A stretch of DNA of 64,000 nucleotides from contig JASAON010001618.1 of NCBI GenBank assembly GCA_030849065.1, forward strand, positions 39,266-103,265, written 5' to 3'. The number at the start of each line of letters is the position of its first letter. Positions within the stretch are counted from its first letter, which is position 1. Below are positions 55,889-64,000 of the stretch, in pieces. This stretch comes from Jaenimonas drosophilae (Eukaryota; Euglenozoa; Kinetoplastea; Trypanosomatida; Trypanosomatidae). Below the pieces are notes generated by a model that was given only the letters and a program-made list of their open reading frames with translations, made no database searches and had not been told where the DNA came from. Both the position numbers and the translations under genes were made by a program.

Positions 55889-58456
55889 TCACGTGGACCG
55901 CTTCGCCGGTCGTGGAGTTGCTGTGCCACGAACCACCTTGCTTCCCCCGTCTGCTCCCGGTCCCAGTGTGGTCAGCCCACGTGCGCTGTTCTGGCGAAGG
56001 GGTGCGCCATTGGACTTTGGCTGCATCGAGCCGCCCGACCCGCGGGAGCCGGCAATGGGGGAGCGACGGCCAGAGGCCACCGGAGTGGGGGGTCGCAGAA
56101 CCGTATCGTTGTCCGCGGCTGTTGCTGCTGTGCCGTTGAGGCTTGCCGCGGAGCCGCCGAGGTTGGCGCTGCCGGGGCGGCTGCCTCCGAGCATGGGTCG
56201 CGTCGTCGTCGCACCACGAGCGGTACCGCCGAGACGCAGCGCATCTGCACTGCGGAGCGCAGCCGCCCCACTCCGCGGCGAGCTGCTCGGCGCCACCCCT
56301 GCGCCATGCTCTACTCTGGGGGTGGCGAAGAGGCGGCTGCGGGGCTCCTCCCTCGCAGACTGCGGAACACGGCCCTTGCCAGACCGTCGCGCTGAGTTGT
56401 TCTTAGATACCCTGGCGCTGTGTTGTGGTGGGAGGTTCTCCGCTCCATCGCTGCTACCCGAGAAGCTCCCGCGGAGGATGCGGGCGAGGGGCAGCGGCTT
56501 CACCTTGACGGGTGACGCCGTCTCTCCCTCCCCCGCCCCGCGGTCAGGACCGAGGCCGCCGCCCAGCGAGGACACACGCGAGATCGACGTGGGCGGTGGC
56601 ACACCGTCACTCGTGCTGCTAGACACGCCGTCCTTTGTGGGGCCTGTGGCCGGGAATGCTGCCGGCGCGCCAGCTGCAGTGGCGACGGCCGAGGATGACG
56701 GAAGAGGATCGCGACGGCCCGAGACGGGCCGGATGTCCTGCAGCCTGCGGCGGCGGCTGCTGAGGGGGGTGCGGGAGCGCAGAGAAGGGTCGGAAGAGAA
56801 AGTGCGCCGCATGCTTGCCAGAGCCACAATGGGGTGGCCACGGGCGGATGGACGCTCACGGAAGACCCCACTATCGTCGTCGCGATTGCGGAGATGGCCG
56901 CTAGCCTCCAGGGCGGCGTTGCGGGCAAGAAGCGCACGCAGTGCTTCGCGTCGGATGCGTACGTCGTCGTCGTTGGCCTTCGTCTCCTGCGTACGTCGCT
57001 CCTGCGAAAGAACGGCCAAGTCAATAACATCGTCCAAGGTTGCGTGAGGGCTGCTTGATGCCTTCCACGATTCCAGAGTCGTACGTGGGGTTGGGGTGGA
57101 AACAACCAGTTCGGCGGTTTCTGACAGGACGCTGGGCACACTTTGGGAAACGGTCGAGGAGGAGAGTGAGTCATCGTCTGCGGGCATCGTGAGGAGGTAG
57201 CTTGGCTGAACCTTGATGGGGGAGGTTAGAAAGAGAAGCTCGTACTCTGCGTCATTCACGAGGAACTCCTCACGTAGTTGGGGAGCACGATGAGGGGAGC
57301 GGCGTCCACTGGCACTTCCGCGGCTGCTGCTGACCACGGTCGCGTTAAGACTTGTTTTGCGTTTGGTGTTGTTGATGAAGGTCTGCTCACGTCGCAGCTC
57401 CGCCTGATGAAAGGAGGCCTTCTCCACGACCGGCATACGCTGAAGTCGCTGGAACATTTCTGGATCGAACTTGACCACAATGGAGCTTCCCAGAATGCTG
57501 TCCTCGTCCTCATCGTAGTCGTTGTCACTCAGCACGTCGTAGGTGGGCAGTCGGCGATTGACGGTCTCGCCAAAGGAGGAGGAGCTCGCGCTGTGTGGCA
57601 TGGCGGGAGGTGGTGCCACCACCACACGAAGCAGGGCCTCTCGGATGTGGTCAATGGTATCGTTGATGGCCATCTCGACCTGCACCGGGCTGAGGATCGT
57701 GACCCCATCACGCCCACAAGAAACACTGAGTTGCGCAAAGGCGGAGTGAAGCATCCACTCCACGTCCGTGATGAAGCTGGATGGATCGAAGGGCTCATCG
57801 AGCTTTGGGTGATGAACGAGGCTCCAGTCCGCAATGACCCAACGCGAGCTGCGGGCAACCTCCGTGGCACCGTCGCGCACCACAAGGACCTGACGAATGG
57901 CATCTCGACTCAGGTTTCCGTGTGGGGGAAGCATGGGGCTGGCGCAGCCGTACTCCTCCACCGCTGCCAGGATCTCGAAGAAGGTTTGCTCATCCACCAC
58001 GTTCCAGCCTGATCGGGCAATGTCACCGAGCGAGAGGCCAGAGAAGTGGTCCAGGCAGGCTACGTATGGCTCACCTGTGGCGGGGTCAAGATGCTCAACA
58101 ACCACAGGGGGGAGCTGCACACATAGCGGGGTGCCAGAGACCTTGGTGGTGCTACGACGGCGTCCACTGAGGTCCATGTTGAGGGTAAAGGCATTCACTA
58201 CATGTGTGGCCGCTTGCATCAACGCCTCCATACGCTGGGTTTGCTTGTCATGAGCCGGGGTGCTGTCCTCGTCGTCCTCCATCGAGGTCAGTGAGCAACA
58301 CCGCAGCTCATAAATGGCGCCTGTTGTTCGTTCCTGGACGCTGTAGCGAGGTCCATTATGGCTCTCCTCACACTCACTCAGACATGTGCGTACTTCGCAG
58401 TGGGGGAAGAGGCCCTTCGGCAGCCCTTCTGGATGTGTCCTTGACTTGGCATACAT
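55889..58456 (-). CDS. Protein of unknown function with a long disordered Ser/Arg/Pro-rich C-terminus, 855 aa
   Basis: The start is the first ATG (58456); the frame is open 24 codons further without an ATG. Residues about 80-300 look ordered: helices and strands such as VQLPPVVVEHLDPATGEPYVACL, then DEQTFFEILAAVEEYG and FDPSSFITDVEWMLHSAFAQLS. This part may be a globular domain, but I do not recognise it. A short acidic stretch (DNDYDEDEDS) lies near 325. From about 530 to the end the protein is low-complexity, Ser/Arg/Pro/Ala-rich and presumably disordered, with many RS and SP sites that could be phosphorylated. The G/C-rich coding of this tail gives a 405-codon open frame on the opposite strand, which I regard as a shadow. 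Confidence 0.75.
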   Translation of the reverse strand: MYAKSRTHPEGLPKGLFPHCEVRTCLSECEESHNGPRYSVQERTTGAIYELRCCSLTSMEDDEDSTPAHDKQTQRMEALMQAATHVVNAFTLNMDLSGRRRSTTKVSGTPLCVQLPPVVVEHLDPATGEPYVACLDHFSGLSLGDIARSGWNVVDEQTFFEILAAVEEYGCASPMLPPHGNLSRDAIRQVLVVRDGATEVARSSRWVIADWSLVHHPKLDEPFDPSSFITDVEWMLHSAFAQLSVSCGRDGVTILSPVQVEMAINDTIDHIREALLRVVVAPPPAMPHSASSSSFGETVNRRLPTYDVLSDNDYDEDEDSILGSSIVVKFDPEMFQRLQRMPVVEKASFHQAELRREQTFINNTKRKTSLNATVVSSSRGSASGRRSPHRAPQLREEFLVNDAEYELLFLTSPIKVQPSYLLTMPADDDSLSSSTVSQSVPSVLSETAELVVSTPTPRTTLESWKASSSPHATLDDVIDLAVLSQERRTQETKANDDDVRIRREALRALLARNAALEASGHLRNRDDDSGVFRERPSARGHPIVALASMRRTFSSDPSLRSRTPLSSRRRRLQDIRPVSGRRDPLPSSSAVATAAGAPAAFPATGPTKDGVSSSTSDGVPPPTSISRVSSLGGGLGPDRGAGEGETASPVKVKPLPLARILRGSFSGSSDGAENLPPQHSARVSKNNSARRSGKGRVPQSAREEPRSRLFATPRVEHGAGVAPSSSPRSGAAALRSADALRLGGTARGATTTRPMLGGSRPGSANLGGSAASLNGTAATAADNDTVLRPPTPVASGRRSPIAGSRGSGGSMQPKSNGAPLRQNSARGLTTLGPGADGGSKVVRGTATPRPAKRST

Positions 58457-59676
58457 CACCACCTTTTTTATAGGGAGGCGATGCAGATGCCCAATGTGTC
58501 GCGGGTGGAAAGTGAGATGACACCACACAACGGCAACTACTACACACGAGAATGAAAGAGGTTGAAGGTCATCAGTACATTCGCCTCCATGTTCTTCTCC
58601 TCACAAGCGCACGCTGTGGGAAAAGCAGTTCCAGAGGGCCAGGCCCGCCTAGCTGAGCATCCCTGCTCACAAACTTTTTGTGGTACAGCTACCGAGACTG
58701 AGCGTCTAATCCGTACCGCTCAAAATCATTCGAAGCACGTGAAGCAAAACCAACCTAGTCGTGGAATAAACCACATCACCAAATACCACTCCCCCACACC
58801 ACATGTAGTGTCTTGTCACTTTCGAGGTGTTTTCATTAGCTCATCTTTGCTACTTCCTTCTTCATTCTCCAGGCACTTCACGAGTTTTCCTGACTTGAGG
58901 CAAGTATCCACGCAGATGGAGCTTCATGGCACGCAGATGAAAGAGAGGGAGCAAAAACACTTCACGACTCGATAGAAAGGCTAGATTGTTGGCCAGCCCA
59001 GTTGAGTAAGTGAATCTTCATGCATGTTTTGTCATTGGCAATTCTTCTCAACTGGGTGGCCGTATTCCAGCGCCAAACAACAGCTGACAGAGGTAGCATC
59101 CAACCAACCCCCTGTTGCGACTTTGCCATGGGGGAAGGACGAATGGCTTCCCACAAGTGTAGGGTTTCAGCTCAACAATACATTTACCACAAGAGTTTGA
59201 TGTTGTACTGTGAGCAACGAACCACTTACCACTCGTTGAGGAAGCTGCTGACGACTTGCCAGTGAAAAACGTTTTGGCAGCCCTTGCATCTCTCCGCTTG
59301 TGTATCAGCAATATAACGGAGAAAGAGATGAGTAGCAATGAATGGGCGGCTGAGAAAAACGGTGGGCACATGTGGTGCTCGCTGTGTTGGTCACGGCGCG
59401 GAGTAACTTGTCCAGCTGCCAGAATCATTCAGAACACAAACGACGAGTTGCTCGCTCTGAATGCAGTCACTCCTCCCAACCCCCGCGACACACCCCCAAT
59501 GCGCTCGTCGATACAAACACAGTAACAAAAACAACTATCGTATAGCAGAACAAGGTTGAGAGAGGCCATTCCATCCGACGGCCATCCTTCAGTTGAGGCA
59601 CCCGAAGGCTCCATGCATGAATGCTGTGTGTTCCGCCTTCATTCTCTCGCATCTGGCGTCACATCGGCATCAAAGA
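58457..59676. other. Longest spacer in the window (1.2 kb)
   Basis: No confident gene is seen. The minus strand has a 126-codon frame from an ATG at 59428 to 59048, with one hydrophobic segment and CGKCIVELKPYTCGKP. It matches no family I know and is weak. No convincing tRNA or snoRNA structure was recognised by eye. The length is unusual for this array. Confidence 0.5.
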
Positions 59677-62052
59677 TCAGTGCTCAATTGTGTCAATCAC
59701 AAAAGGGGGAAGCATGAGCCACTCTCCGTCCTTGATGTCCGTCCACGCAATGAGCTTCAACAGGGGCCTACGCTTCGGAAAGTCCCCCTCGGTGTCCGAC
59801 GTTGGCCCACTTCGCGTCTCCTCCTCCGTGGCTCTTGGTGGCTGAGAGGCTGGGCTAGGGTCGCCATGGCGGTCTTTTTGCCGGAGGGCGGCCATATCAC
59901 TATCCAAGAGAAGCTGAACCTTACAGTTGGGCACCGTGGTCTTGGCGCAGCTGAGTTCCGTTGATGGGAAGAAGCTCTTGCCTCCACTGCTGAAGCAGCA
60001 CAGCGTCTTGTCGCGGTCAGCACACCCAATAAGGTAGGGCAGGTAGAAGGAGCGAGTAGCCCGTGAGGTGGTTGTGTTGTGGTCAGATATCTTCACAGGG
60101 GTAAAGTAAGAACGTACGTAGTTGTACAGGCTAACGAACAAGTCGCTTGAGTAGATCTCCTTGTCCTCTGGCCGGAACTTATTCGTTAGCACTCGATACA
60201 CGATCAGTGCCTCCTCTCTCGTCCGTACCGTCAAGCCATCACTTGCTAATGGGAAGATGCCCAGCTCACGAAGGGCGGCCTCAATGGGCACCACGTGTGG
60301 AGTGGCGCCGGCTTCCGTCGTGCCCGTCTTCTTCAGACTTGCTAAACGGCAGTGTATGGTCACCAGCACAAAGAAGAGGCGAATCGTCATGTAGCCCATC
60401 TCCAACGGGTAGGTGTCGAGGGTCACCGAGGCCTTGCCAATGATGAGCTCCTTCGCATTTGCCACCGACTCCTTGTGCTGCTGCTCCATGGGAATGTAGA
60501 GCATCGAGCGTGCGTGGCACTCCGGACAACAAAAGGACGGACGCAAGCGAAGCCACGACTTCTCCGTACCGCTGCTGGTATTACTACTAGGTGAGCTCAT
60601 GTTGATGGGGCTCACAGCGGTGATGCCATTGATGTTTACCTCCATCTCCTTTGCACCCTCGCGCAAACAGACGGAGCACATCGTTGGCGGTCGAAGGGAG
60701 AACAACGAGTGAGTGGCCATGATTGGCATATCCTCCGTCATCACTAAAGTACCCATTGGAATCGCTCTACACGCCTGGAGACGTTTGCAGTACATGAAGT
60801 CAAGGGTGAGGCGGAGAGCGTCCGTCCGCTTCTCCAGCTCCAGCTGGAGATCCATCATGTACTGGTTCAGCGCCACCAACGGCCGGAACGCATCGCCTTG
60901 TGGGTCCAGTGAGATGGCCATCGCCAGTGCCTCTCCAGCAGAGCTGAAGTTTCCTAACCCACTGTGGGCACGCGCAGCGCAGAGGAACCCACGCGCACAC
61001 TGTGGGTCGCGTCGGATACACTCCTTTGCCGCATCCAGCGCCATGCCGTACTGCTCCATAAAGACATATATCCTGGAGCGTAAGACAAGGGCGTCTACGA
61101 TGGTGGAGCCATTCTTGACGATCTCTAGTGCTTCATCCACGAGCTTGAGTGCTTGGGAAAGTAGGCCCTGCTGAAACTTGGTCTGGGCATCACCCAGAAA
61201 GGCAACTGACGCCGATGGCACGTCCAGCACAGGAAGCAGCTCGTAGTACTGCTGGCAAATGGAGCGGGGCTGGCGATTGCCCTCGGAGCGTCCGCGTGTT
61301 GCTCGAGGTCCGAGATTGAGGTAGCATGAGCTGACGAGCTGATTGAAGTTCCCCGACGGGCTATCGTAGGCATCGATGCGCTTCAGTGACAAACATGGGC
61401 GGGGCATCGTCAGGGAGAAGATGAAGCCCTGATCGGCCTGGAACTGCACCACCGTCATATCTCCCAAGTGCCGCACAACGGTGCCTCGCAGACGTCCGTT
61501 GCAGACGCGCTTGTAGGACAAGCTCCAATGACTGCGAAGGTGTGTTTCTACGTCTTCTTCATCAACAATCCACACCGAGGAGCCATTGCGAAGGTCTTCC
61601 TTGGTGTGGTAGGGCAAGTCTGGCTTCTTATGGAGGGAGTTCAGCTTGAAGACGGGCTCAGGCATGAAGAGTAAGCCGTCATCATCCGATGACGACGATG
61701 ACGTGGTGGATGCATCGAGCCGGTGGACATCGATGTGGCAAGTACGTACTACTCCCCAATCATCGTCCGAGGAGGACGAGGAGGATGAAGAGGATGAAGA
61801 TGTCGAGCGCTTGGCGTGTGTGGCCGCCGCCGGGGGTGCCCTTACACAGTGCGCTAGATCGTCGTCCGAGCTGCTGCTGTCTTTACCATGTGCTGCACCT
61901 CCCATGCCTGACCAACCCATCTCACCGCCGCGACACGCGCGGCCAAGCAAGTCGTCACCGACCTCAGCATTGGTGGGAGGCCTGTGGCTATGTTGGAGCT
62001 GATCATCATCGTCATCTGTCAGCGCCGCATCCATATCGGGTCGCCCTAGCAT
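59677..62052 (-). CDS. TPR-SET protein (SMYD-like), SET core probably degenerate
   Basis: The 791-residue protein starts at the first ATG (62052); the frame is open 27 codons further without an ATG. The N-terminal 140 residues are disordered, with poly-Ser/Asp tracts (about 45-60, 80-97 and 113-124). TPR-like helices occupy about 280-400 (ALKLVDEALEIVKNG, ARAHSGLGNFSSAGEAL). A SET N-part follows near 420 (KRLQACRAIPMGTLVMTEDMP), interrupted by a zinc-type insert with CxxC pairs near 457 and 507 (CSVC, CCPEC), as in SMYD or SET-TPR proteins. The distal SET part is near 700-780. There the NHSCxPN motif reads ELSCAKTTVPNC and the catalytic tyrosine region reads GEWLMLPPF. The Asn-His pair and the tyrosine are therefore missing, and methyltransferase activity is doubtful. 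Confidence 0.75.
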   Translation of the reverse strand: MLGRPDMDAALTDDDDDQLQHSHRPPTNAEVGDDLLGRACRGGEMGWSGMGGAAHGKDSSSSDDDLAHCVRAPPAAATHAKRSTSSSSSSSSSSSDDDWGVVRTCHIDVHRLDASTTSSSSSDDDGLLFMPEPVFKLNSLHKKPDLPYHTKEDLRNGSSVWIVDEEDVETHLRSHWSLSYKRVCNGRLRGTVVRHLGDMTVVQFQADQGFIFSLTMPRPCLSLKRIDAYDSPSGNFNQLVSSCYLNLGPRATRGRSEGNRQPRSICQQYYELLPVLDVPSASVAFLGDAQTKFQQGLLSQALKLVDEALEIVKNGSTIVDALVLRSRIYVFMEQYGMALDAAKECIRRDPQCARGFLCAARAHSGLGNFSSAGEALAMAISLDPQGDAFRPLVALNQYMMDLQLELEKRTDALRLTLDFMYCKRLQACRAIPMGTLVMTEDMPIMATHSLFSLRPPTMCSVCLREGAKEMEVNINGITAVSPINMSSPSSNTSSGTEKSWLRLRPSFCCPECHARSMLYIPMEQQHKESVANAKELIIGKASVTLDTYPLEMGYMTIRLFFVLVTIHCRLASLKKTGTTEAGATPHVVPIEAALRELGIFPLASDGLTVRTREEALIVYRVLTNKFRPEDKEIYSSDLFVSLYNYVRSYFTPVKISDHNTTTSRATRSFYLPYLIGCADRDKTLCCFSSGGKSFFPSTELSCAKTTVPNCKVQLLLDSDMAALRQKDRHGDPSPASQPPRATEEETRSGPTSDTEGDFPKRRPLLKLIAWTDIKDGEWLMLPPFVIDTIEH

Positions 62053-62577
62053 TGTGGCCTTGCAGAGAAAGGACAGTCGTGGTATAGAGTTGTTTTGGCC
62101 TCTACACGCAACACGCACACACGTTGAAATCAACCAAATCCTCGTCTGGTGGAGTATATAGTTTCACACCGATCAAGGCAAAGGAAAACGAAATCTGCAC
62201 AGATCGGTGCCGTGGGTGGGGGGGCGACGGTGTTGATGAATGGACAACAACCGTCCTGCTAAAAAAAAAAAGGAAACCTACCTCCAAGGGTGTGTGTGTG
62301 AGAGGAACAAAAAGAAGAACGAAGTGAAGGACAATGGTGCCACAGTCAGTCATGCAAGAAGAGATTCACTGCTTCTCTCCAATGCCAATTCACATTGGCA
62401 TGGTGATTGCGCCAGCTTACAATGGAGCATCGATATCACCGCGTGCAGCACGGTGACCGGAAATTCTGTGAGACGTTCTTCCAACAAAGATGGCGATGGG
62501 GGGAAAGAAGAACACTTTTCGCTCTTGATCCTGGCGGGCACACCTCTTGGACAGCCAACACAACGGAGGACGGCTCC

Positions 62578-63555
62578 TCACACACCGGAGATAACGTGGA
62601 AGTGCTGCGGGGGAGGCCGAACCGACCGATAGAACACTTCTGGATTGGGGCTCACTACAGGGTCCTCCACCTGCTTTTCTGCACTCGCTGCAAGGTAAAT
62701 GAGCGTCGCTGCGATCATCGCCACCTCGAAGCTCTCGCGGTTCTCCTCATAAATGTTCGTGAGTAACGTGCGGTCTTCCTCGAGTTCTTGGTAGAAGGAA
62801 TGCCGTTGGCGGTGATGATGAGAACGGGCAAAGGTCTTGTCGTACATAAAGTAAAAGACGATGGCCACGATCACAATATACAGCCGAAGAAGATGCCGAT
62901 TACGTGTGGGAAGGTCACCGCTATCCATCAAACGGTCCACCGAGCGTTCAAACGCCGTCTTTTCATTCTGCGCTCGCTCTGTTTTCTGCGCCCGCCGACG
63001 GAGTTCCGCCGCCATGTCTGACTTCTCCGCATAGGATGGATAGCGCGGCTGATTAGCCTTCAGCAGAGGCCTATCCAGCTCCACCCAGCTGCCATCATTA
63101 CGGTTCTGATACTTGAACTTCCCAGCCTGGGTACGTCGTTCCGTGAATGGATCGAGTGCACTAATAATCTCAACCTCCTCGTCCGTGAGGCCACGCACAG
63201 GCTGCTCTCCAGCCGCATCATGCTGCTCTGAGGAAAAGGGGGCATCTCCGCCCGGGCGTTCGTCACGTGGGCCAAAGCCAGTGGGAGGCACCGGCCCAGC
63301 TCGGGAATTCTTCGCACTACTGCCGCTGGTGCTCAGGTGAAGTCGCTCATACCCACCCTCCTTCATCAGCAGCTTGTACGCATGATTGATCTCTTCCATC
63401 TTTGCACTATCCCCACTCGACGCATCTGGGTGATGCAGACGTGCAAGCTCCCGGTACTTCATCTTCACCTCCGACTTCGACGCGGTTCGTGTTAAACCAA
63501 GTATTCGGAATGGATCTCGCAGTGGTGCACCCCACATCACGTTGCGACGAAGCAT
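62578..63555 (-). CDS. J-domain protein with a membrane anchor, probably mitochondrial
   Basis: The 325-residue protein starts at the first ATG (63555); five more codons are open upstream without an ATG. An N-terminal J domain spans about 14-73 with the intact HPD tripeptide at 42-44 (YRELARLHHPDA), so it should stimulate an Hsp70. The first 15 residues, MLRRNVMWGAPLRDPF, are basic and uncharged-hydrophobic, like a mitochondrial presequence. A Gly/Pro-rich linker follows, then a charged helical segment, one membrane span near 222-240 (LLRLYIVIVAIVFYFMY), and a second weaker hydrophobic stretch near 280-292. Kinetoplastids have many lineage-specific mitochondrial J-proteins; this is probably one, but the partner is unknown. 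Confidence 0.83.
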   Translation of the reverse strand: MLRRNVMWGAPLRDPFRILGLTRTASKSEVKMKYRELARLHHPDASSGDSAKMEEINHAYKLLMKEGGYERLHLSTSGSSAKNSRAGPVPPTGFGPRDERPGGDAPFSSEQHDAAGEQPVRGLTDEEVEIISALDPFTERRTQAGKFKYQNRNDGSWVELDRPLLKANQPRYPSYAEKSDMAAELRRRAQKTERAQNEKTAFERSVDRLMDSGDLPTRNRHLLRLYIVIVAIVFYFMYDKTFARSHHHRQRHSFYQELEEDRTLLTNIYEENRESFEVAMIAATLIYLAASAEKQVEDPVVSPNPEVFYRSVRPPPQHFHVISGV

Positions 63556-63961
63556 CCTGATTGGCAACAACTAATTACCTCCACTACAAATACAGAGGAA
63601 GCACACTAACACACAGGAAGTGACCTTGCACCACCTCGCCTAAGCATCACAATGAAAGCAAAACCAAGTCATACGAGAAAGAGAGAGTAGGAAGAGAACA
63701 AGAAGATTCTATACCACAACACTCATTTCCATCCGCTCATCACCAACAATATACAGGCCTTCCGCTTCCGCGGCAATGCACGGACAGCTATTAAGAATTA
63801 CAACTCTCATGTAAATAACAGAAATCACCTTTCTCTTAGGGGGTAGCCAATACGCACAACCACACAGACATCACCACCGCAACAGATGGCACATGAATGC
63901 GTGCACTGAGCACAAGGCGTGCACCGCCTCTTTTTCACTTTAGTCCTTACCCTTAACGGAA
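63556..63961. other. Spacer
   Basis: No gene is seen. A purine-rich stretch at about 63677-63705 reads as polypyrimidine on the coding strand and is a candidate splice signal for the J-protein gene. Confidence 0.55.
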
Positions 63962-64000
63962 TTACTGCTTCTTCTCACCCTCACCCTCGGTCTTGGCCTG
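63962..64000 (-). CDS. C-terminal end of an unidentified gene (partial)
   Basis: On the coding strand the last 39 bases read QAKTEGEGEKKQ followed by TAA at 63962-63964. The phase and lysine/glutamate-rich tail fit the end of a co-directional gene entering from the right, for example a ribosomal or other basic protein, but 12 residues cannot identify it. Confidence 0.4.
   Translation of the reverse strand, partial: QAKTEGEGEKKQ

Noticed and set aside
55830..57047. A 405-codon open frame on the plus strand, Arg/Ser/Pro-rich
   Set aside because: It is the mirror image of the low-complexity, G/C-rich tail of the minus-strand 855-residue gene and has no domain features.
58700..58760. A stretch resembling the T-arm of a tRNA
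   Set aside because: No matching acceptor, D and anticodon arms could be paired around it by eye.
59048..59428. A 126-codon minus-strand frame in the long spacer
   Set aside because: It starts with ATG and has one hydrophobic segment, but shows no family, no clear acceptor and uneven composition. It is not strong enough to call a gene.

Overview
The window looks like nuclear DNA of a kinetoplastid protist, most likely a free-living bodonid such as Bodo saltans; the exact species is inferred. All 24 genes I can support lie on the minus strand, end to end, with spacers of about 0.2-1.2 kb. No coding sequence is interrupted by a recognisable intron, and polypyrimidine tracts followed by AG sit just upstream of many start codons. 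This is the layout of one kinetoplastid directional gene cluster, transcribed as a polycistron and matured by spliced-leader trans-splicing. Transcription runs from position 64000 towards position 1.

In transcription order (right to left) the genes are: the C-terminal tail of an unidentified gene; a membrane-anchored J-protein; a TPR-SET protein; a low-complexity protein of unknown function; a Pth2-like protein; a CLP1-like RNA 3'-end factor; a small membrane protein; a giant 3404-residue multidomain protein; a short coiled-coil protein; an ARL3-type GTPase; a TRIM-like RING/B-box/SPRY protein; sphingosine-1-phosphate lyase; a DZIP1-like zinc-finger protein; a SET-domain methyltransferase; an RlmI-like protein; a large unknown coiled-coil protein; a RECQL4-like helicase; a TTLL tubulin glutamylase; an LRRIQ1-like protein; a P4-ATPase flippase; a REI1/ZNF622-like 60S maturation factor; a mitochondrial-carrier-like protein; a small unknown protein; and an RME-8/DNAJC13 homologue that runs off the left edge.

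No operon-like functional grouping is evident, as expected for kinetoplastid arrays. There is nevertheless a noticeable share of cilium/flagellum-linked families: LRRIQ1, TTLL, DZIP1 and ARL3. Membrane-traffic and lipid functions are also represented (RME-8, P4-ATPase, S1P lyase).

Points for a second look are: a 416-base P4-ATPase leader with no ATG in any frame but one long open frame; several family members that lack canonical catalytic residues (Pth2-like, RlmI-like, TPR-SET, the P4-ATPase DGET motif); the giant LRR/hemopexin-like/discoidin-like protein with no signal peptide; and strand-biased poly-C tracts in the spacers. I saw no CRISPR array, transposon, rRNA or convincing tRNA. Starts are placed at the first plausible ATG; several open frames extend further upstream without an ATG or through a polypyrimidine tract.
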